From assembly GCF_023264675.1 (NCBI RefSeq), contig NZ_JAHFVG010000038.1:1-56388 (forward strand): DNA of 56,388 bases. Direction: 5' to 3'. Shown piece by piece: positions 33,860-43,343 of this stretch. The DNA comes from Rhodococcus sp. (in: high G+C Gram-positive bacteria) (lineage in GTDB: Bacteria; Actinomycetota; Actinomycetes; Mycobacteriales; Mycobacteriaceae). The position numbers and the translations under genes were made by a program. The notes under the pieces were generated by a model. It saw nothing but the letters and a program-made list of their open reading frames with translations, was not told the origin of the DNA and ran no database searches. Each line of letters starts with the position of its first letter. The first letter of the stretch is position 1.

Positions 33860-35077
33860 TCAGGCCCCGAACTTCGCCGTCCCGACCGTCCAGGCCACGG
33901 CTTGCTCACTGAGAGTGAACCCCAAGCCGGGACGGTCGGAGAGATGCATTCTGCCGTCACGGGTTTCGAGGTGCTCGTTGAACAGCGGGTCCAGCCAGTC
34001 GAAGTGCTCGACCCAGGTCTGCAGCGGGTACACGGCCGCGAGGTGCAGGTGGATCTCCATCGCGAAGTGCGGTGCCAACTGCAGATTGTGGTGCTCGGCC
34101 AGTCCGGCGAGCTTCAAGAACTGAGTTATTCCGCCGATGCGCGGGGCGTCGGGCTGCAGGATGTCGACGGATCCTGCCTCGATGAGCCGAACGTGCTCGC
34201 CGACGCTGGCGAGCATCTCACCCGTCGCGATGGAGGTGTCGAAGTTCCGCGCCAACATGGCGTGACCTTCGGCGTCGTATGCATCGAGAGGCTCCTCGAT
34301 CCACACGAGGTCGAACCCTTCGAGGATGCGGCACATCCGATTGGCGGTCGGGCGATCCCACTGCTGGTTGGCGTCGACCATGAGGGGTACGTCGTCGCCG
34401 AGGTGCTCGCGAACGGCGGTGACGCGCGCGATGTCGGTGCGCCAATCAGGCTGGCCGACTTTGAGTTTGATGCCCCCGATGCCGGCAGCCAACGAGGCAG
34501 TGGCGTTGTCGAGAACTTCCTCGATCGGTGTGTGCAGGAATCCGCCCGAGGTGTTGTAGGTCTGGACGGAATCACGGGTCGAGCCGATGAGCTTCGCCAG
34601 CGGCAACTGTGCGCGCTTCGCCTTCAGATCCCACAACGCGATGTCGATGGCTGCAATAGCCTGCGTTGCAACGCCACTGCGCCCGACGGATGCGCCTGCC
34701 CACTGCAGCTTGGTCCAGATCTTGCCGATATCGCTCGGATCTTCACCGATCAGCACCGGGGCGATCTCTTTCGCGTGGGCGAACTGAGCAGGGCCACCGG
34801 CTCGCTTGGAGTAGCTGAAGCCAATTCCGTGGTGGCCCTGCTCGGTGCGAATCTCCGCGAACAGGAACGCGACCTCGGTCATCGGCTTCTGCCTACCGGT
34901 GAGAACCTTGGCGTCGCTGATCGGATTCTTCAGTGGCAACATGATGGCCGAAAGCGTGACGCTCGCGATGCGGTCGATGGTGGCGTCTCCCGAGGCCAGC
35001 GCCTTGACGGCGGCGTCGGGGGCAGTGAGTCCACTGACGGGCTTCGGGGCTCTGATTGTCTCGACATCGATCGTCAC
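33860..35077 (-). CDS. L-talarate/galactarate dehydratase (enolase superfamily)
   Basis: A 405-residue mandelate-racemase-type enzyme close in pattern to Salmonella TalrD/GalrD. Shared stretches include SKRAGGPAQFAHAKEIAPVL, TYNTSGGFLHTP and FNEHLETRDGRM. The KxK base is in GIKLKVGQ, metal ligands are the Asp of MVDANQQW, Glu of WIEEPLDA and Glu of IATGEM, and APHFAME holds the general-acid/base His. It should dehydrate meso-galactarate (and L-talarate) to 5-dehydro-4-deoxyglucarate. I take the GTG at 35077, which has AAGGGAG eight nucleotides upstream. It is last in the minus-strand aldarate operon, after a 118-bp gap. Confidence 0.9.
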   Translation of the reverse strand: MTIDVETIRAPKPVSGLTAPDAAVKALASGDATIDRIASVTLSAIMLPLKNPISDAKVLTGRQKPMTEVAFLFAEIRTEQGHHGIGFSYSKRAGGPAQFAHAKEIAPVLIGEDPSDIGKIWTKLQWAGASVGRSGVATQAIAAIDIALWDLKAKRAQLPLAKLIGSTRDSVQTYNTSGGFLHTPIEEVLDNATASLAAGIGGIKLKVGQPDWRTDIARVTAVREHLGDDVPLMVDANQQWDRPTANRMCRILEGFDLVWIEEPLDAYDAEGHAMLARNFDTSIATGEMLASVGEHVRLIEAGSVDILQPDAPRIGGITQFLKLAGLAEHHNLQLAPHFAMEIHLHLAAVYPLQTWVEHFDWLDPLFNEHLETRDGRMHLSDRPGLGFTLSEQAVAWTVGTAKFGA

Positions 35078-35123
35078 TGCTGGATCTCCCTTGGTGTCGC
35101 CGCGAAAAGTGTTGTGCTTCACA

Positions 35124-35152
35124 CTTTACGAGCGGTATTTATTCAAGTCCAA
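35124..35152 (-). promoter_or_regulatory. possible internal promoter before galactarate dehydratase
   Basis: In the 118-bp gap, minus strand, TTGGAC (35147-35152) is followed after 17 bp by GTAAAG (35124-35129). TTGGAC also begins both divergent promoters at 50.0-50.3 kb. The -10 match is poor, so TTGGAC may instead be a regulator half-site. Confidence 0.3.
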
Positions 35153-35195
35153 CACCGATTCTGGATGCTTCGATGCAAGAAGTGAATCACTGCAG

Positions 35196-36101
35196 CTACT
35201 GCGCCAGCACTTTCCTGCCCGCCGCAAGAATTTGTTCCAGTTCGAACTTGTCGGCGTCGGTGGCATCGATCAACGGGGCACGCACCGACCCGGCATCGAT
35301 ACCGCCGAACGTGACCCCTGCCTTGACCAGCGCGACGGCATAGCCGGGCGTCGTGTCGCGCAAGCGGACCAGCGGATGGAAGAACTCGCGATCGAGCGCT
35401 TCGACGAGTTCGACGTTCTCGTCCTCGAGCGCCCGGTAATAGGCGAGCGAGACGTCCGGGGCGAAGGCAAACGTGGCCGACGAGTACAGCGTCACGCCGA
35501 TACTCCGGAACGCCCGCTGCGAGACCTCGGCCGTCGGGAGCCCGTTGAAGAACTGAAACTCTTTGTCGCCGATTCCGTCTCGAATGGTTCGGACGATTCG
35601 CGAAGTCAGGTCCAGATTGCCGACGCCGTCCTTGAATCCGACGACCTTCGGCAATCGCGCCACCGCAAGCGCACTCTTCTCGGTGAACTGGCCGTTTGCG
35701 CGATGGTAGACGATGACGGGCAGCTCGCTGACGTCCGAGACCTGCCGGACGTACTCGACCAGCCCGGCGGCGGGAGACCCGACGAGGTAGGGCGGCAACA
35801 GCAGAATGCCGTCGACACCGGCCTCCGCTGCAATGGTCACCAGCTCCTGGGCAATCGGCAGTGCTCCACCCGCACCGGCGTACACCGGCACGCGCCCTGC
35901 TGTTGCCGTAACCGTCGTTTCCACGACGACGCGGTATTCGGCGGGCGAGAGCGCGTGAAATTCGCCGGTGCCGCAGGCAGCGAACACGCCGCCGGGCCCG
36001 GCAGTGACGCCGGCTTCGATGTGGGCTGTCAACGCAGCGACATCGACATTTCCGTTGCTGTCGAACGGTGTCACGGGGAAGAACAGAACTCCGTCGAGCA
36101 T
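35196..36101 (-). CDS. kdgD: 5-dehydro-4-deoxyglucarate dehydratase KdgD, copy 1
   Basis: A 301-residue DHDPS-superfamily barrel. GVLFFPVTPF opens the protein; VFAACGTGEFHAL is the GTGE-type substrate loop; IVYHRANGQF contains the active-site Tyr; KVVGFKDGVGNL contains the Schiff-base Lys. The enzyme dehydrates and decarboxylates 5-dehydro-4-deoxyglucarate to 2-oxoglutarate semialdehyde. GTG/ATG codons at 36110 and 36107 are possible starts, but AGGAG is eight nucleotides before the ATG at 36101, and copy 2 begins with the same MLDGVLFFPVTPF. Confidence 0.93.
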   Translation of the reverse strand: MLDGVLFFPVTPFDSNGNVDVAALTAHIEAGVTAGPGGVFAACGTGEFHALSPAEYRVVVETTVTATAGRVPVYAGAGGALPIAQELVTIAAEAGVDGILLLPPYLVGSPAAGLVEYVRQVSDVSELPVIVYHRANGQFTEKSALAVARLPKVVGFKDGVGNLDLTSRIVRTIRDGIGDKEFQFFNGLPTAEVSQRAFRSIGVTLYSSATFAFAPDVSLAYYRALEDENVELVEALDREFFHPLVRLRDTTPGYAVALVKAGVTFGGIDAGSVRAPLIDATDADKFELEQILAAGRKVLAQ

Positions 36102-36106
36102 GGTCA

Positions 36107-37705
36107 TCACTCCTGAGTGAGGCGGCCGTCGATGCGGCGCCAGAGATGGTCGGGGTTGCCGTCGCCGATCGCCGACGGGAGTAGCGGGGTAGGCACGTCT
36201 TGATAGCTGACGGGCCGGAGAAATCTATCGATCGCCAGACTGCCGACCGAGGTGGTGCGTGAGTCGCTTGTCGCGGGAAACGGACCGCCGTGGACCATGG
36301 CGTGTCCGACCTCGACTCCGGTCGGCCAGCCGTTGAACAGGATTCGGCCGACCGTGCGTTCGAGAATCTCCACCAGTTTCTCGGCGTCCGCCTGATCGGC
36401 CTGCGCCGCATGAACGGTGGCCGTGAGCTGACCCTCCAGGGCCTTCACGGCGGTGAACAGTTGACCGATGTCCGCGCATCGAACAACGAGGGACGTAGCG
36501 CCGAACACCTCGGCGTGCAGTGCCGGATCTGCGATGAAGTTCTCGGCATCGGTGACGAGCAGCGCCGGAAGACCCTGGAACACACAGGTTCCCGGTTGGC
36601 CGACAGCGACGGTATCGACGTCGTCGCGATCCCGCAACTCCTGCTGTCCCGACGCGTACGCGGCAGGAATGCCCGGAGTGAGCATCGCAGCGCCGGTGGA
36701 GACGCCGACGGCCGCTGCCGCCGACCGCAGAAACTCGCTCAACTCCACACCGACGACGGCGAACACGAGACCGGGATTGGTGCAGAACTGTCCTGATCCC
36801 AAGGTGAGCGATGCCGCGAACTGTTCGCCCAGCTCTGATGCCTTCTCGTGCAGAGCCCCGGGCAACAGAATTACGGGGTTGATACTGCTCATCTCGGCGT
36901 AGACGGGGATGGGAACCTCCCGCCCGGCTGCCGCGCGTCCGAGCGCAAGTCCCGCGGCGCGTGATCCGGTGAATCCGACGGCAGCAACATTCCGATCGGT
37001 GACGAGTTCGACGCCGATCGTCTTGCCGAGTCCGTACAGAATCGAGAACGTCCCGGCAGGTAGATCGTGTTCGACGACGGCTGCCGATACCGCTCTGGCA
37101 ACGAGCTCGGAGGTCCCAAGGTGCGCGTCGTGCGCTTTGACGATGACGGGACAGCCGGCGGCGAGCGCGGATGCGGTATCGCCTCCGGCCACCGAAAACG
37201 CGAGCGGGAAGTTGCTGGCTGCGAAGACCACTACCGGCCCGAGGGGAACCATCCGTAGTCGAATATCGCTGCGTGGCAGCGGTTCACGATCGGGTTGCGC
37301 CGGGTCTAGGCGAGCGCCGTTCCAACTGCCCTCGCGAAGAACATCGGCGAACAGCCGCAGCTGGCCGGTGGTGCGGCCGCGTTCGCCGATCAGTCGTGCC
37401 CGCGGTAGACCGCTTTCGGCGGATGCCCGGTCGATGAGTTCGTCGCCGAGTGCTTCGATGTTGTCGGCGATGGATTCGAGGAACCGCGCACGTGCCTCCG
37501 AGGTGGTGCGCCGATAGTCGTCGAACGCGCTGTCTGCCAGCGCGGTGGCGTCGGCGACGTCCTTGAATGTTGCGTAGCGAAAGGTAGGCCCGATGATCAG
37601 GCCCGACGACGGATCGAGTGCCTCGACCGAATCGCCTGCGCCCGTACGCGCTTCGCCGCCGACGATGAAGTCTCCGGTGATCGAAGTGGTAGTTGCACTG
37701 GTCAT
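36107..37705 (-). CDS. 2-oxoglutarate semialdehyde dehydrogenase (NADP+), copy 1
   Basis: A 532-residue aldehyde dehydrogenase of the KGSA dehydrogenase branch. The catalytic Cys is in GSGQFCTNPGL and the general-base Glu in VYAEMSSINP. VGFTGSRAAG is the cofactor-binding turn, and FNGWPTGVEVGHAMVHGGP is a branch-specific C-terminal segment. It oxidises 2-oxoglutarate semialdehyde to 2-oxoglutarate, completing aldarate breakdown. It is followed by kdgD at 5 bp. It is a paralogue of the 50303 gene, equal in length. Confidence 0.93.
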   Translation of the reverse strand: MTSATTTSITGDFIVGGEARTGAGDSVEALDPSSGLIIGPTFRYATFKDVADATALADSAFDDYRRTTSEARARFLESIADNIEALGDELIDRASAESGLPRARLIGERGRTTGQLRLFADVLREGSWNGARLDPAQPDREPLPRSDIRLRMVPLGPVVVFAASNFPLAFSVAGGDTASALAAGCPVIVKAHDAHLGTSELVARAVSAAVVEHDLPAGTFSILYGLGKTIGVELVTDRNVAAVGFTGSRAAGLALGRAAAGREVPIPVYAEMSSINPVILLPGALHEKASELGEQFAASLTLGSGQFCTNPGLVFAVVGVELSEFLRSAAAAVGVSTGAAMLTPGIPAAYASGQQELRDRDDVDTVAVGQPGTCVFQGLPALLVTDAENFIADPALHAEVFGATSLVVRCADIGQLFTAVKALEGQLTATVHAAQADQADAEKLVEILERTVGRILFNGWPTGVEVGHAMVHGGPFPATSDSRTTSVGSLAIDRFLRPVSYQDVPTPLLPSAIGDGNPDHLWRRIDGRLTQE

Positions 37706-37714
37706 GGGATGCTC

Positions 37715-38794
<1,080 letters not shown>

Positions 38795-38880
38795 GATGGG
38801 GTGTCTCCTTCACCGGCAGGAACGTGCCGGACGATCCGAGTGCTGGATACATCGGTCACTCCGCAGGCTGCGCTCTGCGA

Positions 38881-38896
38881 ATTCATATATGTGAAT
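38881..38896. promoter_or_regulatory. operator-like inverted repeat, site 1 of aldarate locus
   Basis: ATTCATATATGTGAAT is an imperfect palindrome (seven of eight pairs) in the 187-bp gap between the divergent ATPase and uronate dehydrogenase genes. It shares TTCATATA-Y-GTGAA with the site at 42201 before the permease operon. Likely bound by the local IclR-type regulator, by inference. Confidence 0.55.
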
Positions 38897-38981
38897 GTGA
38901 GTCAACATGGTGACTTCATCTCGAAGTATGTACTAACGTGATGCGCAGCACAAGAGAATCTGCGAAGAGAAACGAGCGATC

Positions 38982-39791
38982 ATGACCACTCTGCTGATCA
39001 CCGGCGCCGCCGGGAACATGGGAAAGATGCTGCGGCCCTTACTTCGTCGGCCGGACCGCACATTGCGGCTGTTCGACATCGTCGACATTCCCGACCTCGA
39101 GGAGGGGGAAGAGTTCGTCCAGGGTTCCGTCACCGATCGCGCGGCCGTCGCGGCAGCCGTCCAGGGGGTCGACGCGATCGTGCATCTCGGAGGTCTGAGC
39201 ACCGAGGATTCCTGGGCCAACATTCTCTCGATCAACGTCGACGGCACCCAGGCGATTTTCGACGCCGCCGTCACCCACGGCGTCACCCGCGTCGTCGCTG
39301 CGTCGAGCAACCATGCCGTCGGTTTCTGGACGCACGACGAGGCGGGCGGCCAGCCGCTGGCCGGCGACGTCAGCCCGCGTCCCGACGGCTTCTACGGCTG
39401 GTCGAAGGCTGCGGTCGAGGCACTCGGTCGGCTGTACCACGACCGATTCGGCATCGACGTCGTCAACCTTCGGATCGGTTCGAGCTTCGAGAAGCCGCCG
39501 AACTACCGCGGTCTCGCCAGCTGGATGTCACCCGCCGACACTGCCCGCCTCATCGAAGCATCCCTGTCCGACAGCGCGAAGGGATTCCACACGGTGTGGG
39601 GTATCTCGAAGAACTCGCGCGCCTGGTGGTCCGGCGATCAGGGCTCGGCCATCGGCTATGCACCGCAGGACGATGCCGAGCAATTCGCCGAAGAGTTCCT
39701 CGCCGAGCACGAGTGGACCTTCGAAGACCCGATCCTCCAGCGGGTCGGTGGGGCCTTCTGCGAGCACCCGCTCGGGCAGCGGATGCGCTGA
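38982..39791 (+). CDS. udh: uronate dehydrogenase
   Basis: A 269-residue short-chain (extended) dehydrogenase. LLITGAAGNMGKMLRPLL is the NAD-binding loop. The catalytic Tyr-Lys is in FYGWSKAAVEALGR with the preceding Ser in VVAASSNHAVG. Diagnostic uronate dehydrogenase features are HLGGLSTEDSW, LRIGSSFEKPPNYRGLASW and VWGISKNSRAWW. It oxidises glucuronate or galacturonate to the aldaric acid lactone and so feeds the dehydratases in this locus. It is divergent from the ATPase/dehydrogenase operon and followed by a strong hairpin. Confidence 0.92.
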   Translation: MTTLLITGAAGNMGKMLRPLLRRPDRTLRLFDIVDIPDLEEGEEFVQGSVTDRAAVAAAVQGVDAIVHLGGLSTEDSWANILSINVDGTQAIFDAAVTHGVTRVVAASSNHAVGFWTHDEAGGQPLAGDVSPRPDGFYGWSKAAVEALGRLYHDRFGIDVVNLRIGSSFEKPPNYRGLASWMSPADTARLIEASLSDSAKGFHTVWGISKNSRAWWSGDQGSAIGYAPQDDAEQFAEEFLAEHEWTFEDPILQRVGGAFCEHPLGQRMR

Positions 39792-39806
39792 GCTGGGGGT
39801 TGGGCG

Positions 39807-39830
39807 CTCCGGCAGGGTTTCCTGCCGGAG
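39807..39830. terminator. bidirectional terminator-like hairpin after udh
   Basis: CTCCGGCAGG (39807-39816), loop GTTT, and its exact complement CCTGCCGGAG (39821-39830) lie between two convergent genes. G-rich (39793-39803) and C-rich (39841-39857) flanks could lengthen the stem. There is no long T-run, so it may stop transcription only partly. Confidence 0.6.
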
Positions 39831-39887
39831 TCGCGGGCACAAGCCCCAAGCCCCCGTGAGCGAATGCCCCCTTCGGTCACCAACCAA

Positions 39888-41069
39888 CTACGACGAGTAC
39901 TCCGCGATGATCGAGCCGAGCGCATCGAGCTGCGGACGGTTGACGAGCCCGAGGTGATAGAGGTGCAATTCGTTTGCCCCGGCGGCGACGGTGGCCGCCA
40001 CATGCGCTCCGACCTCGTCGAGCTTCTTCGGCGGCAGCACCGAGACGTAGGCGCCCACCGCTACGTCGTCGCCGACGAGAGCTCGGGTGTTCTGCACCAC
40101 CGACACTGTTTCGGCGGTGCCGGGCCACGCGGAGACGAGGACGGCGTCGACCTCGGTCGGTGCGCTCGCCGTCAACGCGGGGGAGGGTCCCGTCTTCCAC
40201 GGGTCGGGGTGGCCGTGCAGGGTCACCCGCACGTCAGGCGCCTCGGTACGGACGGCCGACAGCACCTCGCGTCGGAGAGTGTCGGCGTCGGCGTGGCGCA
40301 CCGCGAGCACGGCGTCGGCTTCTTCGGCGCTGAGGACGTCGGTGATCGTCGCGCTCGGCGACAGTGTTCCCCCAGCCAGGGCGTCGACGCCGTCACGCAG
40401 CTTGGCGACGGTCTTGTCCGCATCGACGCCGCGGGCACCCCACGCCTCGAGTTCGCGAGCAGTGCAGCTGATGGACAGCAACGCATCGCCGACGCCCGGG
40501 TACGCGCCGTCCGTCTTTTCGTGCGGTCCGACGTGCGCGAACCCCAATTGACCAGCGGCTTCGATGGATACTCCGTGAAGGTCGACGCCGCGGACGGCCT
40601 CGGCGGCGAGCGTGCGCGCGTAGGCGACTATGTCGGGGTGCCCAGGCGCCAATGCGTACGGGTACCGGTCTCCGAAGCAGTTGACGACGGTGGCGTCGGG
40701 ATGAGCGTGGCCGATGATCGTGCTGTGCGACAACACGATCCACGCATGCACGCCGATGGCTGCGTCGTTCAGCAGCCGGGCCGCGTCGGCGAACGCATCC
40801 TCGGATCCGGCCCACGACGCTGTCCGCGCGGTGATGGCCAGACCGTCCCACGCCTCCGCGCGGAGTGGCCGGTACAGCGCAGCATGATGGGCATCGACCA
40901 CCTTGTGGCGTGGATGCAACGGCGTCGCCGCCCGGGTCGAGTGGTAGCTGGCAGCGAGCGCGACTTCGCGAACACCCAGCTCGCGGGCTCGCGAGACGAA
41001 TTCTGGATCCCCGAGGACGTCCCACGGGTAGGCGTGCGCGACGATGCGATCGACGATGTTCTCGGACAT
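39888..41069 (-). CDS. actinobacterial protein of unknown function, probably TIM-barrel
   Basis: A 393-residue soluble protein with no signal peptide. I do not recognise a characterised family, though I have seen similar actinobacterial hypotheticals. Repeated strand-loop patterns (VREVALAASYHSTRA, GVHAWIVLSHSTIIG, VNCFGDRYPYALAPGHP, GVDLHGVSIEAAGQLGF, HVGPHEKTDGAYPG, NELHLYHLGLV) look like a barrel with His, Glu and Asp at strand ends, as in sugar isomerases or glycoside-hydrolase-like enzymes. SCTARELEAWG supplies a Cys. It sits between udh and an esterase gene, so a step on uronates, lactones or uronate-containing glycosides is plausible but unproven. Confidence 0.75.
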   Translation of the reverse strand: MSENIVDRIVAHAYPWDVLGDPEFVSRARELGVREVALAASYHSTRAATPLHPRHKVVDAHHAALYRPLRAEAWDGLAITARTASWAGSEDAFADAARLLNDAAIGVHAWIVLSHSTIIGHAHPDATVVNCFGDRYPYALAPGHPDIVAYARTLAAEAVRGVDLHGVSIEAAGQLGFAHVGPHEKTDGAYPGVGDALLSISCTARELEAWGARGVDADKTVAKLRDGVDALAGGTLSPSATITDVLSAEEADAVLAVRHADADTLRREVLSAVRTEAPDVRVTLHGHPDPWKTGPSPALTASAPTEVDAVLVSAWPGTAETVSVVQNTRALVGDDVAVGAYVSVLPPKKLDEVGAHVAATVAAGANELHLYHLGLVNRPQLDALGSIIAEYSS

Positions 41070-41082
41070 GAATGGCCCTTCG

Positions 41083-41092
41083 GAATTAATTC
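41083..41092. promoter_or_regulatory. short palindrome in divergent promoter region
   Basis: GAATTAATTC is self-complementary and lies in the middle of the 46-bp gap between two divergent genes (starts 41069 and 41116). It could serve as -10 sequence or operator for either. Short, so only suggestive. Confidence 0.3.
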
Positions 41093-41115
41093 AACACACG
41101 GGACGGAGTTCACAC

Positions 41116-42132
41116 ATGGGAACACATGACGAGCGCGGCTGTCCACGATCGACCCTTCGCCGGGACATTCTCCGAACCCTCGGCCTACCCTCCGACCTTC
41201 CGAAGAACCCACCGCCAATCACCCGCGGCCGCACCTGGACCCGCGACGGAATCGACGGTATCGAACTCGACTGGGACGGGAACTTCCCTCACCAGAAGGG
41301 CCGGACCGAGGCCTGGTTACTCACACCCACCGGCACCACCGTCTCGGAACTTCCAGCAATTCTCCTGCTCCACGGCCACGACGGGGTCAAGTTCTACGGC
41401 AAGGAGAAGGTCGCCGACGGCCCCGACGGCATCGCCCCCGGCATCGCCGAGCTGCGACAACGCGGCTACGACGCTCATGCCCCTGCCGCCTCGCTCGTCG
41501 GCGAAGGCTTTGCCGTCCTGGTCCACGACGTCTTTCCCTGGGGCAGCCGCCGAGTGCGGTGGAACGACTTTCCCGAGCGTGCCCAGAAAGCCGGCGAGTA
41601 CGAGGCGGCAGCCCGCGAGCACGAGCACGGCCTGGCCAAAGTCGCGGCCCTGACCGGTACATCCCTCGCCGCCCAGATTCTGCAGGAAGACCTCGTCGCC
41701 CTCCAGGTCCTGCACTCATTCACTCCGAAACACATAGCCGCGGCGGGATTCTCGGGAGGCGGCGCACGCGTCGCGCATCTGTTGGCCGCTGCGGATTTAG
41801 ACGCGGCCGTGATCACCGCGATGATGAGCACGTTCGCCGACGTCGCCGACGGTCACGCCGACGACACGACCTGGCTGATGATCACCCCTGGCCTTCCCAC
41901 GGTGTGCGACTGGCCCGATGTCGCGTCGAGCGCTGCTCCGACGCCTCTGCTGGTCCAATTCGCCCAGGCTGACACGCATTTCGGCCTCTCGGGCATGCTC
42001 GACGCCGAAGCCGCCCTCCAGCAGGCCTATCGATCCTCCGATCACCTGGTCACTCAGTGGTTCGACACCGGCCACCGATTCACCGCCGACATGCAGAAGT
42101 CAGCCGCTCGGTGGCTCCGATCGACCGTATGA
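41116..42132 (+). CDS. dienelactone hydrolase-type alpha/beta hydrolase
   Basis: A 338-residue alpha/beta hydrolase without a signal peptide, so cytoplasmic. AILLLHGHDGVKFYGKEK holds the oxyanion region, GFSGGG is the nucleophile elbow (Ser), LLVQFAQADTHF supplies the acid region, and the His of DTGHRF is the base. The long insert after the first strand (HDVFPWGSRRVRWNDF) is typical of acetyl-esterase/DLH-like enzymes acting on sugar esters. Possible roles are deacetylation of pectin or xylan-derived uronates, or opening of aldarolactones, for which no other enzyme is seen here; both are inference. GGACGGAG lies seven nucleotides before the ATG. Confidence 0.78.
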   Translation: MGTHDERGCPRSTLRRDILRTLGLPSDLPKNPPPITRGRTWTRDGIDGIELDWDGNFPHQKGRTEAWLLTPTGTTVSELPAILLLHGHDGVKFYGKEKVADGPDGIAPGIAELRQRGYDAHAPAASLVGEGFAVLVHDVFPWGSRRVRWNDFPERAQKAGEYEAAAREHEHGLAKVAALTGTSLAAQILQEDLVALQVLHSFTPKHIAAAGFSGGGARVAHLLAAADLDAAVITAMMSTFADVADGHADDTTWLMITPGLPTVCDWPDVASSAAPTPLLVQFAQADTHFGLSGMLDAEAALQQAYRSSDHLVTQWFDTGHRFTADMQKSAARWLRSTV

Positions 42133-42142
42133 CGCATCACGC

Positions 42143-42171
42143 TTGACATGGCTTGTGACTGCCGTCATAGT
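42143..42171 (+). promoter_or_regulatory. promoter of sugar importer operon
   Basis: TTGACA (42143-42148) is a perfect -35, with CATAGT (42166-42171) 17 bp later as -10. The predicted start near 42178 puts the operator-like site at 42201 just downstream, a position suited to repression, and leaves a leader of about 210 nt before the first permease. Confidence 0.6.
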
Positions 42172-42200
42172 AAATCCAGCAATTCACATAGAAGACGTGA

Positions 42201-42216
42201 GTTCATATACGTGAAC
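42201..42216. promoter_or_regulatory. operator-like inverted repeat, site 2 of aldarate locus
   Basis: GTTCATATACGTGAAC pairs at six of eight positions including the outermost G-C. It shares the core TTCATATA-Y-GTGAA with site 1 at 38881. A further half-site TTCACATA occurs at 42183-42190. It probably coordinates the importer permeases with the ATPase and udh genes. Confidence 0.55.
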
Positions 42217-42391
42217 GGATGAGAATGAACGAGAAGAACCCGAACCCTGTGCGCATCGCCGGGTTCTCGCGGTTCGCTCAGCACTTCCCATCTCACTGAA
42301 TCCCCCGACAGTTCCCGTCGGACCCACTCTTTCCTGTCGGACCCAGACTCGCCGGCCACCCGCCGGCCCCGAAAGCTTCGGAGCGTCAACC

Positions 42392-43339
42392 ATGGTCACC
42401 ACAATTCCCCCTCGCCCAGGAGGGAAGCAGGCGCCGAACGCCTCCCCCGCGCCGCGGACACGGCGCAAGCGCCGGATCTCGGCTCCCTACATCCTGATCG
42501 CGCCGGTAGTCGTCCTGTTGGCCGTCTTCATCTTCTACCCGGTTGGCAGCGTCTTCTATTACAGCCTGCAGTTCTACAATCCAACAACGCCGTGGGACAA
42601 CGGATTTGCCGGATTCGAGAACTTCAGACTGATGTTCGCCGACGAGGCCTTCTGGAACAGCTTGCTCGTCACCGCCAAATGGGTCGGCGTTCAGGTCGTG
42701 TTCCAGCTGATCCTCGGACTCGGACTGGCACTGCTGGTCAACGAGGTCTTCCGCGGGCGTGGACTCGCTCGCGCGCTCGTCTTCTCGCCGTGGGCCGTGT
42801 CGGGTGTTCTCACCACCGGCATCTGGCTGCTCATCTACAACCCGTCGACCGGTCTGTTCAAACTGTTGGGCAACATGGGCATCGGCGACGGCACCGCTGC
42901 TCCCATTGCCGACCCGGACACTGCATTCTGGGCCACCAGCGTCGCCGAACTCTGGCGCGGTGTCCCGTTCTTCGCAATTCTGATTCTCGCCGAACTGCAG
43001 AGTGCACCCAAGGATCTCTACGAGGCGGCGAACGTCGACGGCGCGAACCGGTGGCAGCGCTTCCGCTTCGTCACCCTCCCTCACCTCAAGGCCGTCATCA
43101 TTCTCTCGACTCTGCTGCGCGGCGTCTGGGAGTTCAACAACGTCGACCTTCTCTACACCCTCACCTCGGGCGGACCAGCCGACGTCACGACGACGTTGCC
43201 GCTCTACGTCTCGCAACTCGCCACCACCGCACAGGACTTCGGATACGGCTCGGCTCTGACCACCGTGGCATTCGTGATCCTGCTCTTCTGCTCGATCCTC
43301 TACTTGCGCCTGAGCAAGTTCAACAGCGACAAGGCCTGA
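42392..43339 (+). CDS. sugar(-acid) ABC importer permease 1 (MalF type)
   Basis: A 315-residue permease with six helices after a basic N-terminal arm (RTRRKRRISAPY). The EAA loop is EAANVDGANRWQRFRFVTLPHL. FVILLFCSILYLRL is the last helix. First gene of a three-gene importer operon (permease, permease, binding protein) that lacks an ATPase; the ATPase at 37715 is the probable partner. The substrate is probably a uronate or aldarate, inferred from the neighbours. Confidence 0.9.
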   Translation: MVTTIPPRPGGKQAPNASPAPRTRRKRRISAPYILIAPVVVLLAVFIFYPVGSVFYYSLQFYNPTTPWDNGFAGFENFRLMFADEAFWNSLLVTAKWVGVQVVFQLILGLGLALLVNEVFRGRGLARALVFSPWAVSGVLTTGIWLLIYNPSTGLFKLLGNMGIGDGTAAPIADPDTAFWATSVAELWRGVPFFAILILAELQSAPKDLYEAANVDGANRWQRFRFVTLPHLKAVIILSTLLRGVWEFNNVDLLYTLTSGGPADVTTTLPLYVSQLATTAQDFGYGSALTTVAFVILLFCSILYLRLSKFNSDKA

Positions 43340-43343
43340 GAAC

